A DNA stretch of 64,000 nt from an uncultured Prochlorococcus sp. (GCA_902565305.1 CACFEJ010000006.1:1-64000); one strand, 5' to 3'; positions 34,743-45,988 are shown, counted from the stretch's first letter. Numbers and translations are program-made. The notes: generated from the sequence alone by a model not told the origin.

Positions 34743-37700
34743 TCAGAATTCATTTTTTTCAATTATTGAATCAGTATTTATAATTATGTTCTTTAAATTT
34801 TCAACAACATCTGATGAACAATTATTCCACATTTTTCTATTGACAATTTCTAGAAATCTTTGTGCAATATCTCTTAAAGCCCATGGATTATTCTCTAGAA
34901 AGAAATTCCTAAGATCCAGATCACATAACCATGATTTATAAACTTCCTCATAACACCAATCTGAGACTACTTCAGTAGAAGCATCAAAAGCATATAAGTA
35001 ATCTAGTGTAGCTGAAAATTCAAACGCTCCTTTATAACCATTATCCTTCATTCCATTTATCCATTTAGGGTTAAGTATTCTTGATATAACAACTTTATTA
35101 ATTTCATCTTGTAATTTTGAAATTTTAGATAATCCATATTTTGATAAATCACCATGATACATTTCAGGTAATTTACCGCTCAATTTTTTTACTGCTGAAG
35201 ATAATCCACCCTGAAACTGATAATAATCATCAGAATCTAAAATATCATGTTCCTTATTATCTTGGTTATGAACAACTAACTGCACATTTTTAAGAGCATT
35301 TTCTAATGATTTTTTATCATCTATAGGTTCAAGATTATCACTGTAAATCCACTTACTCCAATTAAGAAAAGATTCTCCAAAATCATCAATATTTTCCCAA
35401 TTAGAATTTGAAATTAGTTCTTGCAGACCAGCTCCATATGAACCTGGCGCTGACCCAAATATACGATTAATTGAAACACCATCCCTTGACGCCCGAGCAA
35501 GGGGGTTGAATTTATCATCCTCATTTAGATTAGAAACAAGATTTATTGCTTTAGAAGTTAATTTAACTAACTGTGGAAACGCATCTCTAAACATTCCCGA
35601 AATCCTTAATGTAACATCAACCCTTGGTCTTTCTAGAAGAGATAATGGAATTATTTCTATATCTACTACTCTTCTTGAGGGCCCATCCCAAATAGGCTGT
35701 ACTCCTAATAAATATAGTATTTGACAAATGTCTTCACCACCATTTCTCATTGTGGATGTTGCCCATACAGATATTGCTATATTTCTTAAATCTTCTCCAT
35801 TATCTTGTTTGTATAAATCAAGTATTTGTGACGCGGATTGACAACCAACAGTCCATGCTGATTCAGTTGGCAATCCTCTCGCATCCACTGAAAAGAAATT
35901 TTTACCAGTGGGTAAAGCTTCAGTTTTACCTCTGGTAGGGGCTCCTGATGGACCACTTTTTACATATTGTCCATTTAATGAATTAATAAATGATAATTTC
36001 TCATTATATGAAGAATTAATGATTGGATATAGAATCTCTTTTTTTAATAATAAAAAATACTTATTATGTTTTTTTTCATTAAAGAAATATTCTATTATTT
36101 TCTGGTTTTTATATATTTCTAGATTTTTTATATTGGAAGTCTTTTTGTAAAAAAATAAATATATTAAATACTTTGCTTGTTGTTCCAAAAAATCAATAGC
36201 CATTCTAAAGTTTAAAATGTTTTTGTTGGAAAAAGTCAATAATATTTTTTTATCCTTTTCACTTAATATTTGATCATATTGATTTGTCCAAGGATCCAAA
36301 TCTAGTTTTAAATGTTTTGCTATATATTGAATAACCCCAATACGGTTTGCATTTGGTACTCTAGCTATACACAAGAATAAATTTATTTCATTAATGTCAT
36401 TCTGCCTATTGCCAAAAATATGCAAACCTGTCCTAATTTGAGATTCTTTAATTTTGCAAAGAAAGGAATCAATTTCATCTATTTGATTATTTTTATTCTT
36501 TAAAGTAATTTCGCTAAATTCATTTTTAATTAATTCAAAAATGGATTTTTCTATTATTTCAATCCGATTAGAATTTAATAATTTTGCTTCAAAATATTCG
36601 TCTAAATAATTTTCTAATATTGAATATTTTCCATATAATTCTGACCTATCTAAAGGAGGAGTTAAATGATCAATAATTGTTGCAGCAGTTCTTCTTTTAG
36701 CTTGGGATCCTTCTCCAGGATCATTTACGATAAAGGGATATATGTTTGGTATTGCTGGACAAATAATATTTGGAAAACATTTATTGCTGAGACCTATAGA
36801 TTTGCCAGGTAACCATTCAACAGTCCCATGTTTACCAATATGACAGATAGCATTTGCATTAAAAACTTTTTCAATCCAAAAATATTGTGCTAAATATCTA
36901 TGAGGAGGTGGCAGATCGGGAGAATGAATATCTCTATCAGTGAAAGCGTCATAACCTCGTTGAGGTTGAATCAATAATGTTATTTTTCCAAATTTAATAC
37001 CATTTATTGAGAAACCATTATTATCTATATCGATCGCATCAGATGGTTTACCCCAACGATTAACAATAATGTTTTGGGGATCAAGTTCTAAATAATTCCA
37101 ATATTTTAAATATTCACTAAGTGGTAGGTAATCTAATGGTTTATTATTTTGAGATTCAATATCATTAGTTCTAGTTTTTATTAGCATTGACATTAATTCC
37201 GAAGAATCTTGAGGATAATTACAAGATCCCAGGTCATAACCTTCTTCTTTTAACCAATTAAGCATATTTATTATTGAAGATGGTGTATTTAGACCAACGC
37301 CATTACCGATTCTTCCGTTCTTTACTGGATAATTACTTATTACTAAACAAATTCTTTTATCAAAATTATTAAGATTCTGAAGTTTTACATAATTAGTTGC
37401 AAATTTTGAAATCCATTGAATACCTACTTGATCAGCTTTGTAACTAGTTATTTCACTATATAGTGTATTTTTCTTAGAAATTATTTCTTTAAATGCTGAA
37501 GGACAGGTAGTAATTCTTCCATCAAATTCGGGAATAATTATTTGCATTAATAAATCAGATGAATTCATTCCAATAGATGAATTTAACCACTTTTTTCTTG
37601 ATCTATTAGATGAAAGAAGCTGTAAAATTGGGATTTTAAGAGAAGTAAAAATATTTGTAGAATTTTCAATTAAATCGTTATTTTTGATTTGAGATGAAGA

Positions 37701-38480
37701 AAATGAAGTTGTAGTAATTATTAGTTTAATATCTTCTTTTTTAAATATTTCTATTAATTTCTTCTGAATAATATGATCTTTTAGTGTTGAAATAAAAAAT
37801 GTTTTAGGAGATAGTCCACATTTTCTTAATTGCAAGTTAAGTTTTTCGTTTACTTCAATTTCATTAGCCAAAAAAAGTGATTTATAGGATATTATTCCTA
37901 TCTTTTCGCCTTTTTCATTTTTCCAATCATGTAAATAGGGATCTGCATAAAAAGTAATATTCAAAAACTTTTGAGGAATTAATTTTTCATCTACAACTAA
38001 ATAATTTAAACAATTAAGAAACTTTCTATAATTATCCAGTCCTCCAGATCTTAGTAATTTAGAAATATTTAATGCAATATTTTTATCTATACTACTAATT
38101 TCACATAAGGAAATTTCCTGATCAATGGTTCCTGATAGGATTACTAACTTCCTTTTTTTATTAACTGCTTGCCAATTTAAAAGTTGTTCAATTCCATAGT
38201 TCCATGTACCTCTATCTCCAAATATTCTAAGTACGACAACTTTTGCATAATTAATTGTTTTTAATAAATAATTATCTATTTGAGCAGAGGAATTTAAATT
38301 TGAAATTTCTAAAGCTCTAATATTATTTTTTAATGAAGCAAATTCTTTTTCTAACAATAAGTTCGATAAAAGATTTAAATCAGCCTTGACACTTGTTATA
38401 AAAATAAAATCTGCAGCTGGTTGCTCAATTAAATCATCCTTATTCTTTTCATTTCCTGCTATATTTAATATCCTGTGCAT
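34743..38480 (-). CDS. cobN: Cobaltochelatase subunit CobN
   Basis: Large CobN/Mg-chelatase H-like protein with HIGKHGTVEWLPGKSIGLS and PTGKNFFSVDARGLPTESAW. Confidence 0.95.
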   Translation of the reverse strand: MHRILNIAGNEKNKDDLIEQPAADFIFITSVKADLNLLSNLLLEKEFASLKNNIRALEISNLNSSAQIDNYLLKTINYAKVVVLRIFGDRGTWNYGIEQLLNWQAVNKKRKLVILSGTIDQEISLCEISSIDKNIALNISKLLRSGGLDNYRKFLNCLNYLVVDEKLIPQKFLNITFYADPYLHDWKNEKGEKIGIISYKSLFLANEIEVNEKLNLQLRKCGLSPKTFFISTLKDHIIQKKLIEIFKKEDIKLIITTTSFSSSQIKNNDLIENSTNIFTSLKIPILQLLSSNRSRKKWLNSSIGMNSSDLLMQIIIPEFDGRITTCPSAFKEIISKKNTLYSEITSYKADQVGIQWISKFATNYVKLQNLNNFDKRICLVISNYPVKNGRIGNGVGLNTPSSIINMLNWLKEEGYDLGSCNYPQDSSELMSMLIKTRTNDIESQNNKPLDYLPLSEYLKYWNYLELDPQNIIVNRWGKPSDAIDIDNNGFSINGIKFGKITLLIQPQRGYDAFTDRDIHSPDLPPPHRYLAQYFWIEKVFNANAICHIGKHGTVEWLPGKSIGLSNKCFPNIICPAIPNIYPFIVNDPGEGSQAKRRTAATIIDHLTPPLDRSELYGKYSILENYLDEYFEAKLLNSNRIEIIEKSIFELIKNEFSEITLKNKNNQIDEIDSFLCKIKESQIRTGLHIFGNRQNDINEINLFLCIARVPNANRIGVIQYIAKHLKLDLDPWTNQYDQILSEKDKKILLTFSNKNILNFRMAIDFLEQQAKYLIYLFFYKKTSNIKNLEIYKNQKIIEYFFNEKKHNKYFLLLKKEILYPIINSSYNEKLSFINSLNGQYVKSGPSGAPTRGKTEALPTGKNFFSVDARGLPTESAWTVGCQSASQILDLYKQDNGEDLRNIAISVWATSTMRNGGEDICQILYLLGVQPIWDGPSRRVVDIEIIPLSLLERPRVDVTLRISGMFRDAFPQLVKLTSKAINLVSNLNEDDKFNPLARASRDGVSINRIFGSAPGSYGAGLQELISNSNWENIDDFGESFLNWSKWIYSDNLEPIDDKKSLENALKNVQLVVHNQDNKEHDILDSDDYYQFQGGLSSAVKKLSGKLPEMYHGDLSKYGLSKISKLQDEINKVVISRILNPKWINGMKDNGYKGAFEFSATLDYLYAFDASTEVVSDWCYEEVYKSWLCDLDLRNFFLENNPWALRDIAQRFLEIVNRKMWNNCSSDVVENLKNIIINTDSIIEKNEF

Positions 38481-38552
38481 TTTTCTATATAATTAAGGTT
38501 TAGAATATGTAAGTAGGATAAAACAAGTTTAACTTAATTAAATAAATAAAAT

Positions 38553-39467
38553 ATGCATGAATTTCTTCCATACGCCTGGTTCGAAGGTAAATGTATCCCA
38601 TTTAAAGAAGCAAAAATATCAATAGCTACTCATGCACTACATTACGGTACTGCTGCATTTGGAGGAATGCGAGCGATACCTAACCCTACAAATAAAGAAG
38701 AATTCCTTTTGTTTAGAACTGATAAACATATAAAAAGATTATCTCAAAGTGCAAAATTACTCTTAACTGATATTTCTGAAAAATATATTTTTAAAGCCTT
38801 AGAGGAAGTTATAAAAACAAACAAGCCAGAAAAACCTATTTATATTAGACCATTTGTATATACAAGCGATTTAGGTATAGCTCCAAGGTTACACAATATT
38901 GAAACAGATTTCTTTATTTATTGTATTGAACTAGGAGATTATCTATCCCCAGATGGTGTTTCTTGTAGAATGAGTAGCTGGACTAGACAAGAAGATAGAT
39001 CTCTCCCATTGAGAGGAAAAATAAGTGGAGCTTATATTACTAGTTCATTAGCTAAAACAGAAGCTAGTTTATCGGGTTTTGATGAAGCCCTGCTATTAAA
39101 TTCAAGTGGTAAGGTAAGCGAAGCTAGTGGTATGAATTTATTTATTGTAAGGAATGGAGACTTAATCACTCCTGGTGTTGATCAAGATATCCTTGAGGGG
39201 ATTACTAGAGCTAGTGTAATTGAATTAGCAAAATCTTTTGGAATAAATGTAATTGAAAGGCCTGTTGATAAAACAGAATTATTAATAGCAGATGAAGTTT
39301 TTCTAACTGGTACAGCAGCAAAAATTACACCAGTTAAAAAAATTGAATCAAGTGAATTAAATAGTGAAAGACCAATAATGAATAAATTAAAAAGTAAGCT
39401 TATAGAAATAACAGAAGGTCGTTCTCAAGACTATGATAGTTGGGTAACAAGAATTTCTCTAAAATAA
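38553..39467 (+). CDS. ilvE: Branched-chain amino acid aminotransferase
   Basis: ALHYGTAAFGGMRA, EASGMNLFIV, DEVFLTGTAAKITPV. Confidence 0.94.
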   Translation: MHEFLPYAWFEGKCIPFKEAKISIATHALHYGTAAFGGMRAIPNPTNKEEFLLFRTDKHIKRLSQSAKLLLTDISEKYIFKALEEVIKTNKPEKPIYIRPFVYTSDLGIAPRLHNIETDFFIYCIELGDYLSPDGVSCRMSSWTRQEDRSLPLRGKISGAYITSSLAKTEASLSGFDEALLLNSSGKVSEASGMNLFIVRNGDLITPGVDQDILEGITRASVIELAKSFGINVIERPVDKTELLIADEVFLTGTAAKITPVKKIESSELNSERPIMNKLKSKLIEITEGRSQDYDSWVTRISLK

Positions 39468-39485
39468 ATTAATTTTTACCAAAAA

Positions 39486-42400
39486 ATGGAATCTTTCAGA
39501 ACCTATCTAAATAGAGATGAAAAACCATTAATTATTTTTGACGGAGGTACTGGAACATCTTTTCAGAACTTAAATCTTACTTCAGATGACTTTGGAGGAA
39601 AAGAATTAGAGGGATGTAATGAAAACCTTGTTTTATCATCGCCAGAGGTAGTTGAAAAGGTTCATAATTCATTTTTAGAAGCAGGTTGTCATGTTATAGA
39701 AACTAATACATTTGGAGCCTCATCAATAGTTCTTGATGAATATGATATTGCGGATAAGGCTTATGAGATAAATAAAAATGCTGCATTTATAGCAAAAAAA
39801 GCTGCTACCAAATACTCATCAGTTGATAAACCAAGGTTTGTAGCAGGTTCAATCGGGCCAACAACTAAATTACCCACCTTAGGACATATAGATTTTGATA
39901 AATTAAAGCAATCATATAAAGAACAAATTTATGGTCTTATAGATGGAGGAGTTGATCTTCTTTTGATTGAAACTTGTCAGGATGTTTTACAAATTAAATC
40001 TGCCTTATTAGCATCAAAAGAAATTCTTGAAAGTAAAAATATTGATATACCTTTAATGGTATCTATAACAATGGAAACAACAGGTACTATGCTCGTTGGA
40101 TCTGATATTGCTTCTGCATTAACAATATTAGAGCCATTCAATATTGATATCCTTGGACTTAATTGTGCAACTGGTCCAGAACAAATGAAGGAACATATTA
40201 AATATTTGTCTGAAAATTCTCCATTCGCTATAAGCTGTATTCCCAATGCAGGTCTTCCTGAAAATATTGGTGGTGTAGCTCACTACAGATTAAAGCCAAT
40301 AGAATTAAAGATGCAGTTAATGAATTTTATATATGACTTTAATGTTCAATTAATAGGTGGATGTTGTGGGACAACACCTGAACATATAAAATACCTGTCT
40401 TCAATAATCGATGAAATTATTGATAATGAAAGGACTAACAACAATGGTAAGAAAAATTCAAGCGGTTTTATTCCATCTGCCTCATCAATATATAATTCTG
40501 TACCGTACAAACAAGACAACTCTATCTTAATCGTAGGAGAAAGATTAAATGCAAGTGGATCAAAAAAGGTAAGAGAGTTATTAAATAACGACGATTGGGA
40601 TGGCTTAGTTGCAATTGCCAAGCAACAACAAAAAGAAAATGCTCACGTTCTTGATGTAAATGTCGATTATGTAGGAAGAGACGGAGTGAAAGATATGAAA
40701 GAAATAACTTCAAGACTAGTTACCAATATAAATTTACCATTAATGATTGACTCTACAGATGCTGACAAAATGGAAAGTGGATTAAAGTCAGCTGGTGGTA
40801 AATGTATTATAAATTCAACCAATTACGAAGATGGCAATGAAAGGTTTGATCAAGTTCTAAATTTAGCCTTAGGTTATGGTTCAGGTCTTGTTGTCGGAAC
40901 AATTGATGAAGATGGAATGGCAAGGAATTCAGAAAAAAAATATGAGATTGTCAAACGAGCGATTAATAGAACAAGAGAATGTGGTTTGTCAGATTATGAG
41001 CTATTTTTTGATCCATTAGCTCTGCCAATATCTACAGGGATAGAAGAAGATAGATTAAATGCTAAAGAAACTATTAGTGCTATATTAAAAATTCGTGAAA
41101 ATTTCCCAGATATTCATATCATACTTGGGATATCAAACATTAGTTTTGGTCTTTCACCATTATCAAGAATTAATCTAAATTCAATATTTTTAGATGAATG
41201 CATTAAAGCAGGATTAGATTCTGCGATCATCGCACCAAATAAAATTTTGCCATTATCAAAAATTTCTGAAGAAACTAAAAAGCTTTGCTTAGATTTGATT
41301 TATGATAAACGAGAATTTGAAGATGATATTTGTATTTATGATCCATTAGTAGAATTAACAAAGGCTTTTCAAGATTTATCTATTCAAGATTTCAAAAAAG
41401 CATCTTCAGAAAATAAAAACCTAACTCTTGAAGATAGTCTGAAAAATCATATTATTGATGGAGAAAAAATTGGCTTAGAGGATCAATTAAATAAAGCGTT
41501 AAAAAAATATAAACCTCTTGAAATAATTAATACCTTTTTACTAGATGGGATGAAAGTTGTAGGAGATTTATTTGGCTCAGGTCAAATGCAATTGCCATTT
41601 GTACTCCAATCCGCTGAAACAATGAAATTTGCTGTTTCAATTTTAGAACCATATATGGAAACTGTAGATGAAAACATATCAAATGGAAAACTCTTAATTG
41701 CAACTGTCAAAGGCGATGTACATGATATTGGAAAAAATTTGGTAGATATAATACTTACAAATAATGGTTATGATGTAATAAATTTAGGAATAAAGCAAGA
41801 TGTTTCAGCAATTATAGATGCACAAAAAAAGCACAATGCAGATTGCATCGCTATGAGCGGATTACTTGTTAAATCAACTGCTTTTATGAAAGATAATTTA
41901 GAGGCTTTTAACAATGAAAATATTAGTGTACCAGTAATATTAGGAGGCGCAGCCTTAACCCCAAAATTTGTAAATGAGGACTGCAGCAAAATATATAATG
42001 GGAAAATATTGTACGGAAAAGATGCGTTTACTGATCTTAAATTTATGAATGAATATATGGATAATAAAAAAAAGGGTAATTGGTCAAATACAGAGGGGTT
42101 CATTAACAATGAGGGTATAAATATTAATTTAGCCTCATCAAAATCCAACTCTCAAGCTGTTAAAAAATCAATATCCATACATACCGAGACTTCCAAATTA
42201 AATTTAAAAGAAAATTTTATAAGATCTAAATTTATAAATGAAGAAGATCCAATTCAAGCCCCTTTCTTGGGAACGAAAGTCTTGAACGATGTTGATATAG
42301 ATTTAAATAAGTTAATATTTTATTTAGATACAAAAGCTCTATTTAGCGGGCAATGGCAAATAAAAAAAGGAAAAAACCAAAGTGTAGATGAATACAATAA

Positions 42401-43052
42401 CTATTTGGATTCATATGCTAAACCATTGTTAGATAAATGGTTAGAGATAATTATAGAGAAAAAACTTATATCACCCAAAGCAGTTTATGGATATTTCAGA
42501 TGCGGGAGAATAGATAATAGTATTTTCTTATTTGATGAGAAATCATTAAATAAAATTTCCCAATTTAATTTTCCACGACAAAAATCTGGAAATAATTTAT
42601 GCATAGCTGATTTTTATTGTGATTTGAAAAATGATAAACCGATAGATATATTTCCTATGCAGGCAGTAACTATGGGTGATATTGCTAGTGAATATTCTCA
42701 AAAATTATTTAAAGAAGATAAATATAGCGATTATTTGTTATTCCATGGACTTACAGTGCAATTAGCAGAAGCTCTAGCTGAGTATGTCCATGCATTAATT
42801 CGAATTGAATGTGGTTTTAGGTCTGAAGAACCAAACAAAATTAGAGAAATACTAGCTCAAAAATATAGAGGAGCTAGATATTCCTTTGGTTATCCTGCAT
42901 GTCCAAAAGTATCTGATTCAAACATACAATTATTATTGTTGGATGCAAAAAGAATAAACTTGACCATGGATGAATCTGAACAACTCCATCCAGAACAAAG
43001 TACTACAGCTATCATTTCACTACACTCAAAAGCTAAATATTTCAGCGCTTAA
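39486..43052 (+). CDS. metH: Cobalamin-dependent methionine synthase
   Basis: Hcy-binding GGCCGTTPEHI, VGERLNASGSKK, GDVHDIGKN B12 motif, activation domain. Confidence 0.98.
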   Translation: MESFRTYLNRDEKPLIIFDGGTGTSFQNLNLTSDDFGGKELEGCNENLVLSSPEVVEKVHNSFLEAGCHVIETNTFGASSIVLDEYDIADKAYEINKNAAFIAKKAATKYSSVDKPRFVAGSIGPTTKLPTLGHIDFDKLKQSYKEQIYGLIDGGVDLLLIETCQDVLQIKSALLASKEILESKNIDIPLMVSITMETTGTMLVGSDIASALTILEPFNIDILGLNCATGPEQMKEHIKYLSENSPFAISCIPNAGLPENIGGVAHYRLKPIELKMQLMNFIYDFNVQLIGGCCGTTPEHIKYLSSIIDEIIDNERTNNNGKKNSSGFIPSASSIYNSVPYKQDNSILIVGERLNASGSKKVRELLNNDDWDGLVAIAKQQQKENAHVLDVNVDYVGRDGVKDMKEITSRLVTNINLPLMIDSTDADKMESGLKSAGGKCIINSTNYEDGNERFDQVLNLALGYGSGLVVGTIDEDGMARNSEKKYEIVKRAINRTRECGLSDYELFFDPLALPISTGIEEDRLNAKETISAILKIRENFPDIHIILGISNISFGLSPLSRINLNSIFLDECIKAGLDSAIIAPNKILPLSKISEETKKLCLDLIYDKREFEDDICIYDPLVELTKAFQDLSIQDFKKASSENKNLTLEDSLKNHIIDGEKIGLEDQLNKALKKYKPLEIINTFLLDGMKVVGDLFGSGQMQLPFVLQSAETMKFAVSILEPYMETVDENISNGKLLIATVKGDVHDIGKNLVDIILTNNGYDVINLGIKQDVSAIIDAQKKHNADCIAMSGLLVKSTAFMKDNLEAFNNENISVPVILGGAALTPKFVNEDCSKIYNGKILYGKDAFTDLKFMNEYMDNKKKGNWSNTEGFINNEGININLASSKSNSQAVKKSISIHTETSKLNLKENFIRSKFINEEDPIQAPFLGTKVLNDVDIDLNKLIFYLDTKALFSGQWQIKKGKNQSVDEYNNYLDSYAKPLLDKWLEIIIEKKLISPKAVYGYFRCGRIDNSIFLFDEKSLNKISQFNFPRQKSGNNLCIADFYCDLKNDKPIDIFPMQAVTMGDIASEYSQKLFKEDKYSDYLLFHGLTVQLAEALAEYVHALIRIECGFRSEEPNKIREILAQKYRGARYSFGYPACPKVSDSNIQLLLLDAKRINLTMDESEQLHPEQSTTAIISLHSKAKYFSA

Positions 43053-43061
43053 GCTAATTTT

Positions 43062-43280
43062 TTAGTTGTTTTCTAAATATTCAATAATTTCTGCCTGTAG
43101 TTCTTCCATCGTTTCATTATCTCCCAGATCAAGTCCCTCACCCGCGGCATCCTGTGTTAACTCAAGATAATATGAAGCACCATCACTAGATAAAAATTCT
43201 ATTGCGGAAGTTTCATCACTATCTTTAAAAGCTTCATAAAGAGCTTTAAATGCAATGTTTTCAGTAAAGTCCCAATCCAT
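43062..43280 (-). CDS. Small acidic conserved hypothetical protein
   Basis: 72-aa ORF, codon usage consistent, ATG start. Confidence 0.6.
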   Translation of the reverse strand: MDWDFTENIAFKALYEAFKDSDETSAIEFLSSDGASYYLELTQDAAGEGLDLGDNETMEELQAEIIEYLENN

Positions 43281-43378
43281 AATGAAAAAAACCTTATTAG
43301 AATTATTACCTCCTTACCCCCCATACTCGTCAACCTTTTTTAAAGAAATGTTGGTGTTTTATTATTATTAAAAAAACT

Positions 43379-43762
43379 ATGACCATAAATAATCAAAATC
43401 AGTTAAATGTCCTTGGAGAAAAAATTGAGATTTGTAGTTGCGCACCTATGACAGGGTGGTTCAGGGATGGATATTGCAACTATGATAAAAATGATGGAGG
43501 GAATCATTCCATATGTTGTGTAATGGATGATAATTTCCTGAAATATAGTAAATCACAAGGTAATGATTTAATAACTCCCATGCCTATTTATTCCTTCCCA
43601 GGACTAAAGGATGGAGATCATTGGTGTATTTGTCTTGATAGGTGGAAGCAAGCATTATTAGACGGTCTTGCACCTAAAGTCATATTAGAATCAACGAATA
43701 TTGTAGTCTTAGAATCAGTACCTCTGGAAAAATTGAAAGAATATCAATTTAATAAAAAGTAA
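43379..43762 (+). CDS. DUF2237 family protein
   Basis: CSCAPMTGWFRDGYCNY...GDHWCICLDRWKQAL. Confidence 0.88.
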   Translation: MTINNQNQLNVLGEKIEICSCAPMTGWFRDGYCNYDKNDGGNHSICCVMDDNFLKYSKSQGNDLITPMPIYSFPGLKDGDHWCICLDRWKQALLDGLAPKVILESTNIVVLESVPLEKLKEYQFNKK

Positions 43763-43810
43763 TTACAAGTATATATTTTTTTTTAAAATGATAATGATAA
43801 ATTTTTTTAA

Positions 43811-44641
43811 ATGAGTTTAGAAATATATTGGAAAAAAGCACTAGAACAAACTCGATTATCAATTGATGAGGAATCATTATATCCTCTCAAAACTGATATT
43901 ATTACAAGAGATTTATATGAAAAAGACGACTTCATAATTAGAAAACTCGATACTTCAAAATTTAATAAAAAAAAAATTTATGGTCCTAAGCAAAATCCAT
44001 TTTGTCCTTGGGAAAAGATACTAGAAATTGATAAAATTGGTGATAGTCATCAACTAATATTAAATAAGTACCCTGTACAAAAAGGTCATATTTTACTTAT
44101 TACAAATGAATGGAAACCTCAAAATGGATGGTTAGATATTAAAGATTGGAGAGCGATCCAACAAGTTAATAAAGATACTAGTGGATTATGGTTTTTCAAT
44201 AGTTCTCCAATTGCGGGAGCAAGTCAACCTCACAGGCATTTTCAACTTCTGCGTAGATCTCAAGGTGAGATATCATGCCCTAGAGAAAAGTGGTTTTTAG
44301 AGATGAACTCATATAAAGATCTAGATAGTAAGCTTAAAAAAAATATTATTGTATCCAAATTTAATTTTTTAGAAAATCCATCATGTCTATTTGAATTTTA
44401 CTTAGAATTATGCAAGAAATTAGGACTTGGGGACCCTATTAGTGATAAGAAACCGACATATCCTTACAATATTTTAATAACTAATAAATGGATCGCTCTT
44501 ATAAAAAGAAATAATGATCATATTCATGGTTTCAGTATTAACGGTTTAGGATTTGCAGGATATTTATTAGTAACTGAAAATTCAAATATTAATTATTTAA
44601 AGCAATTTGGCCCTGAAAAACTTCTAGAATGTTTTGTTTGA
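43811..44641 (+). CDS. ATP adenylyltransferase (Ap4A phosphorylase-like)
   Basis: NPFCPWEK, LNKYPVQKGHILLIT, GASQPHRHFQLL. Confidence 0.85.
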   Translation: MSLEIYWKKALEQTRLSIDEESLYPLKTDIITRDLYEKDDFIIRKLDTSKFNKKKIYGPKQNPFCPWEKILEIDKIGDSHQLILNKYPVQKGHILLITNEWKPQNGWLDIKDWRAIQQVNKDTSGLWFFNSSPIAGASQPHRHFQLLRRSQGEISCPREKWFLEMNSYKDLDSKLKKNIIVSKFNFLENPSCLFEFYLELCKKLGLGDPISDKKPTYPYNILITNKWIALIKRNNDHIHGFSINGLGFAGYLLVTENSNINYLKQFGPEKLLECFV

Positions 44642-44644
44642 ATA

Positions 44645-44824
44645 CTAATTAGTTACTTCACCTTCCTTATCCCTGCTTATTTGGCTTTCTAGAACTTCTA
44701 TGGATGCTGTTACGGAGGCAATTTTACGTTCAAGTGAATCCTTAATATAATTGAGCATTTCTAATTTCTTATGTTGATAAAAACTCTTTTTATTTTTAGA
44801 TGAGTTGAAATAACAATTAAACAT
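44645..44824 (-). CDS. 59-aa predicted coiled-coil small protein, below track length cutoff
   Basis: Manual translation: MFNCYFNSSKNKKSFYQHKKLEMLNYIKDSLERKIASVTASIEVLESQISRDKEGEVTN*. Confidence 0.55.
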   Translation of the reverse strand: MFNCYFNSSKNKKSFYQHKKLEMLNYIKDSLERKIASVTASIEVLESQISRDKEGEVTN

Positions 44825-44967
44825 TTTTTGGTTTAATTATAAAAAAAACTTAATTGACTTGTGACATAAGAATAAATTGGTTTTAATTTAAAAACAATGT
44901 TCCGTATGGACTTTCAATTTTTTTTGAATAAAATTAAATAAATTCCATACCATTCAAGAAAATATTA

Positions 44968-45978
44968 TTGAATATTCCTGAAAATTCAAATACAAAAAGA
45001 ATTTCAATTGACTTACCTGAAGAACTAATTTCCAGGTTTGATCAATTACGAAAAGAGTGGGGATTTAGGGCAAGAGGACCTGTAATAGAAAAGATACTTA
45101 AAGAACTTCTTCAAGAAGATGATTTACTACCTAAGAACCAACAGCAAGAAATAGACTTTAACGAGAATAATAATAATCAAAATTTAAATATTGATGAAGA
45201 TACTGCATTGGTCTTAATTAAATCAGATGTAAAAAAAGAAGTTAATGATATATCTTTGAATAAAAGATTTACAAATAACAATCAATATAAAGAAAAAGCC
45301 AACTCAAACATAAGCCTTCCCAATTTTGTTAAAAAAAAAGTAAAGAATCTAAGAAGAAGTATTAATAGTGAAAAATTAAAGGAGAATATAAATGATATTC
45401 AAATTAATACAATTAAAGAAACTGAATTAATAAAATGTCGGATTGAGTTAATTAGTCATTGGAAAACCTTATATGGATCAGTTCCTAATGACTATGTAGT
45501 AAAAGCTTCGATGGATTGGTTTGAAAGGGATATATGGCCAAATCTTGATGGAACTGAAAATCTACCCTTTACGTGGAGTGCAGCCAATAAATTAATGTCA
45601 GAATTATGCCCATATTGGATAAAAAAAAATCCATCCCTTGAAATTGTTTTATTAATGATTGGCGTTTTAGAAGACCCTTTTGCTACTTCAGATCTGATAA
45701 ATAGAATACCAACACTTATGAGAAGGTTTGTAAGTAGATTTAAGCGAAATAATAGATCAAATTCATTTGAAACATTGGACTCAACAATGACAGTACATGG
45801 AGCACTTAAATTATTGAATTTATCAACATCCGCAGGTTCCGCTCATACGTTCCGTAAAATTAGGGAGGCCTATAAATCAATAGCCTTAGAGACGCATCCA
45901 GATGCTGGAGGATCAACAGATCAAATGAGAAAATTAAATGAAGCGTATCAATTGCTAAAAAATCTATATAGAAATTAG
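44968..45978 (+). CDS. Ribbon-helix-helix N-terminus fused to C-terminal J domain; TTG start
   Basis: KRISIDLPEELISRFDQLRKEWGFRARGPVIEKILKELL (RHH-like) and FRKIREAYKSIALETHPDAGGSTDQMRKLNEAYQLL (J domain with HPD). Confidence 0.85.
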   Translation: MNIPENSNTKRISIDLPEELISRFDQLRKEWGFRARGPVIEKILKELLQEDDLLPKNQQQEIDFNENNNNQNLNIDEDTALVLIKSDVKKEVNDISLNKRFTNNNQYKEKANSNISLPNFVKKKVKNLRRSINSEKLKENINDIQINTIKETELIKCRIELISHWKTLYGSVPNDYVVKASMDWFERDIWPNLDGTENLPFTWSAANKLMSELCPYWIKKNPSLEIVLLMIGVLEDPFATSDLINRIPTLMRRFVSRFKRNNRSNSFETLDSTMTVHGALKLLNLSTSAGSAHTFRKIREAYKSIALETHPDAGGSTDQMRKLNEAYQLLKNLYRN

Positions 45979-45988
45979 TATACTTATT

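Noticed and set aside
35506-36150. Antisense ORFs inside cobN
   Set aside because: No domain signature; cobN frame is clearly coding.
38481-38552. Possible cobalamin riboswitch between cobN and ilvE, or upstream of metH
   Set aside because: Intergenic gaps are too short and no B12-box-like sequence was seen.
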